From positions 1 through 9,777 of the forward strand of contig DUUU01000532.1 in the NCBI GenBank assembly GCA_012841485.1: a DNA stretch of 9,777 nt, in the 5' to 3' direction. Made by a program: the position numbers and the translations under genes. The notes beneath the pieces are model-generated. The model was not told where the DNA came from and did not search any database. It saw nothing but the letters and a program-made list of their open reading frames with translations. Source of the DNA: Armatimonadota bacterium. Lineage in GTDB: Bacteria; Armatimonadota; JAAZEB01. Shown one piece after another: positions 5,897 to 9,777 of this stretch (position 1 is its first letter; each line of letters begins with the position of its first letter).

Positions 5897-7126
5897 TCAC
5901 GCGCCCGCCGGTTCGGGAATGATCGCGACGACGGCGTAGGCCTCCGGCACCGTGATTCGTCGGGCAGCCCGCGTGCGCAGCGCGCGCGTCCAGGTGTCCG
6001 TGGTGGCTTCGTAGTGGGCAGGCGTCAGGCTAAGGGGCACGTAGGGCGCATAGATGTAGCCATCGCCCTTGATCCCCACCAGGATCTGATTCGGGGGGAA
6101 GTCCGCTGTCTTATACACTTCCCAGCGGTTATGGAGCCGGCCCACCAGCTGCACGCCAATGGCCGGCTGGGCCTCCGTGCTCAGATGGAACTCTTCCAGC
6201 TTCTCCAGCCGGCCCACCGTATCGGGGTCGGCCACCAGGAAATCGGCGCTGCGGTAGCGGCGCTTGAAGATGGCGTTGTTCGCGTCCACGATGGCGTCGT
6301 AGAGAGTGCGCCGCCACTCCGTCTCGGTGAAGCCTTCGGGCTTGGTGGCGCTCCAGGGCACGACGCCGGCGCTCGCGTTGGCGAGCATGTCGGCGAGCAC
6401 GGCCCGGTCGATCTCGCGCACGATCTCGCCGGCCACCGCGTCGATCAACTCGGCCTCGGCATCCAGGTTGTGCGTCGCGCGCAGGTCCTCCATCGCCTCC
6501 GTGGTCCACGCCACCGCCAGCGCATACTTCTCGGACGAGACATCCACGCTGGTCAACGAGAGCCGGGCGCGCGCCACGGCGCCGCCCTCGGTGGTCCTGG
6601 CCGTGGAGTAGGCGCGGCTCACCCGCGCGTTCTTGGGGTGGGTGTTCTCCAGATTGGCCGCGAGCGTCACCGTCTTGTGGACCACCGACTCGATCACCAG
6701 GTTCTCGGCGGCATCGTCCGCGCCGATGGTCACGAGATCGCCCGGCTTCAACCCGTAGGCGCTGTCCACCTCGATCACGGCCTGATCGCTCTCCGCCTGC
6801 GCGGTGAGAAAGGTGGTCACCGCCTCCCTCACGTGGTCCAGGTAGAAGACCTTCCCATTCGGGCCGCGAAGGGGCTGGATGCTCGCCAGCCGGTAGGCCA
6901 CGAGCGCGGGATAGACCTTCCGGATGAGCGCCACCGAGTAGGCCTGCGGCATCGCCAGATCCGCCGTGGTGGTATCCTCCAGCAGACCCCGCGTGTAGGC
7001 CTCCTGGTTCTCCAGCAGCTGGGCCAGCGACCGGCGCAGGCGCTCCTCCTGAATCCCCTCCAGGATCCAGGCGTGCTTGTTCACCAGCGCATCGACGCGC
7101 CGCTGCTCTTCAGTGAGCGAGTTCAT
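5897..7126 (-). CDS. Major capsid protein, T4 gp23-like (HK97 fold)
   Basis: The product is 409 residues. Residues 58-97 (AMPQAYSVALIRKVYPALV, then ASIQPLRGPNGKVFYLD) match the gp23-type block in which a 'R.vyP.LiA..l.gvQPm.GPtG.vFym' pattern begins the HK97-fold core. Residues 345-364 (PNQILVGIKGDGYIYAPYVP) match the late gp23 block ending 'GyKG....iyaPYiPl'. The middle (WTTEAMEDLRATHNLDAEAEL, residues 207-227) fits the long-helix region. Residues about 119-170 look like an inserted beta domain (GLKPGDLVTIGADDAAENLV). AAGGAG lies 7 bases before the ATG at 7126. It is shorter than T4 gp23 (521 residues). It forms the shell, and the N-terminal region could be trimmed by the protease encoded upstream. 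The gene follows the protease by 51 bp. Confidence 0.82.
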   Translation of the reverse strand: MNSLTEEQRRVDALVNKHAWILEGIQEERLRRSLAQLLENQEAYTRGLLEDTTTADLAMPQAYSVALIRKVYPALVAYRLASIQPLRGPNGKVFYLDHVREAVTTFLTAQAESDQAVIEVDSAYGLKPGDLVTIGADDAAENLVIESVVHKTVTLAANLENTHPKNARVSRAYSTARTTEGGAVARARLSLTSVDVSSEKYALAVAWTTEAMEDLRATHNLDAEAELIDAVAGEIVREIDRAVLADMLANASAGVVPWSATKPEGFTETEWRRTLYDAIVDANNAIFKRRYRSADFLVADPDTVGRLEKLEEFHLSTEAQPAIGVQLVGRLHNRWEVYKTADFPPNQILVGIKGDGYIYAPYVPLSLTPAHYEATTDTWTRALRTRAARRITVPEAYAVVAIIPEPAGA

Positions 7127-7158
7127 TCCGTAGCTCCTTTCCGTGCGGAACACCGTGC

Positions 7159-7171
7159 CGCCCGCCGGGCG
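7159..7171 (-). other. Short hairpin after the protease stop
   Basis: CGCCC (7159-7163) pairs with GGGCG (7167-7171) around GCC on the plus strand. It starts just beyond the protease stop at 7178 and precedes the capsid ribosome site. It may be a minor processing or pause hairpin, or chance in GC-rich DNA. Confidence 0.25.
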
Positions 7172-7177
7172 AGGCGA

Positions 7178-7642
7178 TCACCCCTCCACCGCCACTCCCG
7201 CCAGGCGACGGATGCGCGCCTGATCCGGCGTGACCGCGGCGCTCTCGGGATTCTCCACCAGGCCGGCGCCCTTGGCGACGTGCCCGCCGGCGCCCGTGAG
7301 GCCCGAGGCGAGCACCACCTGGCGCAGCCACGCAGCATACGCACGCTCGCGGTGCAGGCGATCCCGGGCAGCCTCCAGCGTGGGGCACTCCTCCAGCAGG
7401 CGCGCCTTGATCACGTCGCGAAGCGGGTCGCCCTCCAGCTCCGCATCGGCGAGGGCCGCAATCTCCCGATGGCTGCGCAACTGCGCCAGCTCGGCCACCT
7501 TCTCAGGCAGCCGTCCCGGCTCGGTGAGGCCCAACACGCGGCAGGTCTCCTCCAAAAGGGCCCGTTCCTCCGCGCGCGCCGCGTCCACCAGATCGGGGCG
7601 TTGCGCGCGCAACGTCTGCAGGTCCAACGCTTCCAGGTTCAT
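7178..7642 (-). CDS. Possible internal-start scaffold protein, in frame with the protease
   Basis: The ATG at 7642 (Met188 of the protease frame, MNLEALDL) is preceded by GGAGGAGGAG with about 5 bases of spacing, a near-perfect ribosome site inside a coding gene. Initiation here would give a free 154-residue helical scaffold next to the full protease-scaffold fusion, as with lambda C and Nu3. The same GAGGAGGAG also encodes Glu185-Glu187, so it may be only a run of Glu codons. Confidence 0.4.
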   Translation of the reverse strand: MNLEALDLQTLRAQRPDLVDAARAEERALLEETCRVLGLTEPGRLPEKVAELAQLRSHREIAALADAELEGDPLRDVIKARLLEECPTLEAARDRLHRERAYAAWLRQVVLASGLTGAGGHVAKGAGLVENPESAAVTPDQARIRRLAGVAVEG

Positions 7643-8203
7643 GCTCTCCTCCTCCGGCGGCATCATGGCCGCCTGACCGTTGAGAAGTGGCGCGCCGAAA
7701 GCGGCCTCTTCCAGGATCTCAAAGCCCACGGCCTCGGGCACCCCCGGGTCGTCGGTGAAGTCGATCCCCCTCAGAGTGAGCGCGTCGATCCACTCCACCT
7801 CGCGGTCGCCCAGGCGCGCGCGGTGGCTGGCATACGGGCTGGCACGAATCGACGCGCCGGCGATGAAGCCCCCCTCGATCAGCGCCCGCAGGTCGCGCCC
7901 GAGACGGGTAGGCGCCAGCGTCGCCTCATACTTCAGCGCCGCGCCCTCCAGGTAGAGCCGGTCCACCCGGCCCACCGGGAGGCCCGTTCCCTCGATGGCA
8001 TCCCGATGGCGAGCATACAGCGTGATCGGCAGCGGCGTCTCACCGGCGGCAGCCGCCACCACCTCGGGCGGGTAGTAGCGCCCGTTACGCGACAGCCCGC
8101 CTCCCACCAGGGCGGTGCCCCGGATGCGGAAGGCCCGCTCGCCTCCCGCGACCTCCTCCAGCACCTCCAGCCGGGGCTCGATCTGCTCGACCAGCACCTT
8201 CAT
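7178..8203 (-). CDS. Prohead protease fused to scaffold-like C-terminal domain
   Basis: The product is 341 residues. Residues 1-170 match phage prohead maturation proteases of the herpesvirus-assemblin fold (S78/U35 or gp21 type): RGTALVGGGLSRNGRYYPPE, ARH (His66), LPVGRVDRLYLEGAALKYEA, LIEGGFIAGASIRAS (Ser118) and LRGIDFTDDPGVPEA. His66 and Ser118 are the candidate catalytic pair. Residues 171-341 are helical and charged and lack enzyme motifs, as expected of a scaffold core. AAGGAGG lies 8 bases before the ATG at 8203; an upstream in-frame start at 8251 lacks support. The enzyme would cut itself, the scaffold and the capsid protein after assembly. It lies between portal and capsid genes, as in T4 (20-21-22-23). 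Confidence 0.8.
   Translation of the reverse strand: MKVLVEQIEPRLEVLEEVAGGERAFRIRGTALVGGGLSRNGRYYPPEVVAAAAGETPLPITLYARHRDAIEGTGLPVGRVDRLYLEGAALKYEATLAPTRLGRDLRALIEGGFIAGASIRASPYASHRARLGDREVEWIDALTLRGIDFTDDPGVPEAVGFEILEEAAFGAPLLNGQAAMMPPEEESMNLEALDLQTLRAQRPDLVDAARAEERALLEETCRVLGLTEPGRLPEKVAELAQLRSHREIAALADAELEGDPLRDVIKARLLEECPTLEAARDRLHRERAYAAWLRQVVLASGLTGAGGHVAKGAGLVENPESAAVTPDQARIRRLAGVAVEG
7644..7655 (-). promoter_or_regulatory. Internal ribosome binding site in the protease gene
   Basis: The minus strand reads GGAGGAGGAGAG then C and ATG. This is at least as strong as the sites before the annotated genes of the cluster. It decides the start of the proposed scaffold product. Confidence 0.45.
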
Positions 8204-8490
8204 GAAGCCGCCTCCTTTCCAAACCAGAAATCGCCGCCATCCCGGCCCCAAATCAGCCGTGCAACACCAGCCACGGATTGTCGAACCTCTTCGAGGTTCC
8301 AGGTATTCCCCGGTCGCCAGACCCAGGGTCAGGAGACCCTGGGCTTCGTTGTTGGACCGCTTTGCGGTCCTCCCCGATCCCCACGCGGTAGCTCTCCTTC
8401 CCTGGGTCCGGCGCGGGTTTGGAGGGTAGGGAAGGGGCCGGGGGTTAGGAAGTCTGTCCCTTCACCCTTGTATCCGGGTCGGAAACCCGC
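8204..8490. other. Non-coding gap between the protease gene and the plus-strand promoter
   Basis: Apart from the protease ribosome site next to 8204, this gap contains no supported gene. It holds three perfect hairpins (8283-8370), an inverted pair CCTTCCCT (8396-8403) and AGGGAAGG (8428-8435), and a 5-bp stem CGGGT (8475-8479) with ACCCG (8485-8489) just before the plus-strand -35 box. I looked for a minus-strand promoter for the protease-capsid genes and found no good -10 with a matching -35. It may act as a terminator or insulator, or be a host-type intergenic palindrome cluster. Confidence 0.55.
8283..8370. repeat. Array of three perfect short-loop hairpins
   Basis: GAACCTC (8283-8289) with GAGGTTC (8293-8299), 3-base loop; CCCAGGGTC (8322-8330) with GACCCTGGG (8335-8343), 4-base loop; GGACCGC (8354-8360) with GCGGTCC (8364-8370), 3-base loop. 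All three stems are perfect. Three such stems in 88 bp are not expected by chance and look like a REP-like intergenic unit or a compound terminator. No U-run follows in either direction. Confidence 0.65.
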
Positions 8491-8520
8491 TTGACCCACC
8501 CCAAAGCCCAGGGCTATAAT
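8491..8520 (+). promoter_or_regulatory. Sigma70-type promoter of the small plus-strand gene
   Basis: TTGACC (8491-8496), an 18-bp spacer and a perfect TATAAT (8515-8520). The spacer ends in the palindrome GCCCAGGGC (8506-8514), which touches the -10 and could be an operator. Transcription would start near 8527, about 18 bases before the ATG. Confidence 0.8.
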
Positions 8521-8544
8521 GCAGTCGGGGGAGGGCAGAGGCGA

Positions 8545-8802
8545 ATGTATACCTACCTGCGCATTGAGGAGCTGATCCAGGAAGGGCACGAGTTGCGATG
8601 CACCGCCACCGCGTTCGAGGAGCGCGAGGTGCCCGACAACACGCGAATACGCTACGCCTCCTGGAGAGAAGAGGCGCGCCGGAGGATCGCCCGCCGGGCA
8701 GAGCCGGCATCGGGATGGGACGCGTTGCCCGCCACCGGGCGCGAGATGGCGCGCGGGGCAGAGGAGACCCTGGCGATCCTCCAGCAGATGACCGGCGCGT
8801 GA
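8545..8802 (+). CDS. Small hypothetical protein, moron-like, opposite to the head genes
   Basis: The product is 85 residues and is not recognised. It is charged and mostly helical (MYTYLRIEELIQEGHELRC, ASWREEARRRIARRAEP, ATGREMARGAEETLAILQQM), with no membrane segment, signal peptide or clear helix-turn-helix. It lies on the plus strand between portal and protease genes, both on the minus strand, and has its own strong promoter, so it is probably expressed apart from the late operon. Purine-rich GAGGGCAGAGG precedes the ATG, though spacing is not ideal. A TTG at 8491 would extend the frame, but that TTG is the -35 box. The gene ends 22 bp from the convergent portal stop. Promoter plus flanking hairpins recalls phage 'morons'; function is unknown. 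Confidence 0.65.
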   Translation: MYTYLRIEELIQEGHELRCTATAFEEREVPDNTRIRYASWREEARRRIARRAEPASGWDALPATGREMARGAEETLAILQQMTGA

Positions 8803-8824
8803 GCGAGCTGCCTGCGCGCCCACG

Positions 8825-9777
8825 CTACCCGGCAGAGATTCTCTCTGCCCGGGCACGGTAGTAGGCGGCTTCCGCCGAGGCGCGCGCCTCCTCCGGGCGC
8901 GCTTCCGGCCAGACGATCCGGTAGGAGAGGCTCCGGGGATCCAACCCCTTGAGCGCGAGTTGCAGGTCGAACACCTGCCGATAGCCGGCCGCCAGGATCG
9001 CCTGCCCACGCCGGATGGTGCGCGCGAACTCGGCATGCTGCTCCGCAAGCGTCGCGCGCGCGTTCACGTCCTCCTCGAAGCCCAAAAATGCCGCCGGCAC
9101 GCGCAAGGCGCACAGTAGCTGCCGGTGCAGATAGCGCACATCGTCGATATGCGCCAGCTGCGCGTTGTCCGCCGCGAGCAGCTTGATATCGCCCCCGGTG
9201 ATGGCACCATTCTCCCCGCGGCTCACCGGCACATAGAAATCCGTGCGCACGCCCGGCGTCTGGCGATGAAGCTCGTAGCACCCCGTTTCGGCGTTGAACA
9301 CCACGCGCGAGCCCATCCGGCGGCGATAGTCGTCCAGGCGCTTCTGCGCTTCCTCCAGACTCGCCTCCAGCGGGATCTCCACGTAATGCACCAGTTTATC
9401 GTAGCCGCGCTCCAGCCGGGCGATCCGCATCGATTCCTCCAGGGGATGGAGGCGCTTCCAGATCCCGCACGCCACCCCCAGGTGCGACCGGCCATACCGC
9501 TCTTCCCCGCGATGGCCCCAGCGCAGATGCACCACCTGCCAGGGCCGGAAGCTCACCACGGGAGTGCCCCCCGGATAGAGGCGTTGCGTGAACGCCGGGG
9601 CGAGCAGCTCGCCGTGAACCCCCTCCTCGCGGTAGATCTGCCGGGCCGGCAGGTGCTTCAGGCGCTCCACCTCCAGCGCGTCGTTGAGGACCACTTCCAG
9701 GAAGTTGTCGCCATACTTCGCCGCATCCCGCGCGAAGGCGAACGTCTTCGGGCCCAGATGCGCGCGCCGCACCACCC
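8825..9777 (-). CDS. Portal protein, T4 gp20-like, N-terminus off the right edge
   Basis: About 317 residues of the C-terminal part are present. KYGDNFLEVVLND is the wing/clip-type block, WQVVHLRWGHRGEERYGRSH fits portal 'f.h.r......rYG.S', and SMRIARLERGYDKLVHYVEIP begins the long helical stem region. Near the end DFYVPVSRGENGAITGGDIK and LAHIDDVRYLHRQLLCALRV, PAAFLGFEEDVNARATLAEQ match the gp20 block 'DfwlPr.egg.g..i..l.gg.nl..idDv.yf.rkl..aL.vP...l'. The portal ring sits at one capsid vertex and passes the DNA. It would normally be preceded by the terminase genes, beyond the window. The stop codon TAG faces the convergent plus-strand gene. Confidence 0.82.
   Translation of the reverse strand, partial: VVRRAHLGPKTFAFARDAAKYGDNFLEVVLNDALEVERLKHLPARQIYREEGVHGELLAPAFTQRLYPGGTPVVSFRPWQVVHLRWGHRGEERYGRSHLGVACGIWKRLHPLEESMRIARLERGYDKLVHYVEIPLEASLEEAQKRLDDYRRRMGSRVVFNAETGCYELHRQTPGVRTDFYVPVSRGENGAITGGDIKLLAADNAQLAHIDDVRYLHRQLLCALRVPAAFLGFEEDVNARATLAEQHAEFARTIRRGQAILAAGYRQVFDLQLALKGLDPRSLSYRIVWPEARPEEARASAEAAYYRARAERISAG
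8828..8853. terminator. Hairpin at the convergent 3' ends of portal and plus-strand genes
   Basis: GGCAGAGA (8831-8838) pairs perfectly with TCTCTGCC (8842-8849) around TTC. CCC (8828-8830) can extend the stem with GGG (8851-8853) past a bulged C. It lies 26 bp after the plus-strand stop and inside the last codons of portal, a suitable place to end plus-strand transcription. There is no T-run. Confidence 0.45.

Noticed and set aside
5243..8494. Very long plus-strand open frame (1083 codons)
   Set aside because: It lies antisense to the protease, capsid and following genes, which have clear family motifs and ribosome sites. It is rich in Arg, Pro, His and Leu without motifs, as expected from the antisense of GC-rich genes.
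8491..8544. TTG start for the small plus-strand gene
   Set aside because: The TTG belongs to the -35 box, and the transcript would begin downstream of it; the ATG at 8545 fits the promoter.
1..9777. tRNA, rRNA, CRISPR array, integrase or full insertion sequence
   Set aside because: I saw no cloverleaf, no regularly spaced repeat-spacer pattern, no recombinase motif and no transposase frame on either strand.

Overview
The window reads as the junction between a GC-rich bacterial chromosome and the minus-strand structural module of a tailed phage (prophage, prophage remnant or domesticated head cluster). The host cannot be named from this sequence. The DUF4838-type secreted glycan protein, high GC, purine-rich Shine-Dalgarno sites before most genes and two consensus sigma70 promoters would fit a Planctomycetota, Armatimonadota or Verrucomicrobiota-like bacterium. 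That assignment is an inference.

Left part, 1-1778, host-like. A secreted DUF4838 protein lies on the minus strand and runs off the left edge. Upstream of it is a hotdog-fold acyl thioesterase with its own promoter (TTGAGG, 17 bp, TATAAT). Two hairpins between 1792 and 1855 separate it from the phage genes.

Right part, 1867-9777, phage. Read in the direction of transcription (right to left), the genes are: a T4 gp20-like portal (N-terminus off the right edge); a small oppositely oriented gene with a strong promoter; a prohead protease fused to a scaffold-like tail; a T4 gp23-like major capsid protein; a 127-aa beta-rich protein; a 574-aa fibre-like protein with seven FTDG repeats; a 67-aa protein; a connector/adaptor; a 171-bp MITE-like inverted-repeat element; a possible head-closure protein; a BhlA/YvrJ-like holin; and an LL-H-type holin. 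Most minus-strand genes are tightly spaced or overlap at stop/start, as expected of one late operon. No terminase, tail tube, sheath, tape measure, baseplate, endolysin or integrase is visible. The missing early genes may lie beyond the right edge, but the left end of the cluster stops directly against host DNA.

The genes would cooperate as a capsid factory: portal, protease/scaffold and capsid shell build the prohead, the connector and closure proteins finish the neck, the FTDG protein decorates the particle or binds a receptor, and the two membrane proteins open the cell envelope. Points that most deserve a second look are the MITE-like element whose arm supplies the stop codon of the connector gene, the propeller-like fibre, the internal scaffold start, the moron-like plus-strand gene, and the absence of tail genes between the head and lysis genes.
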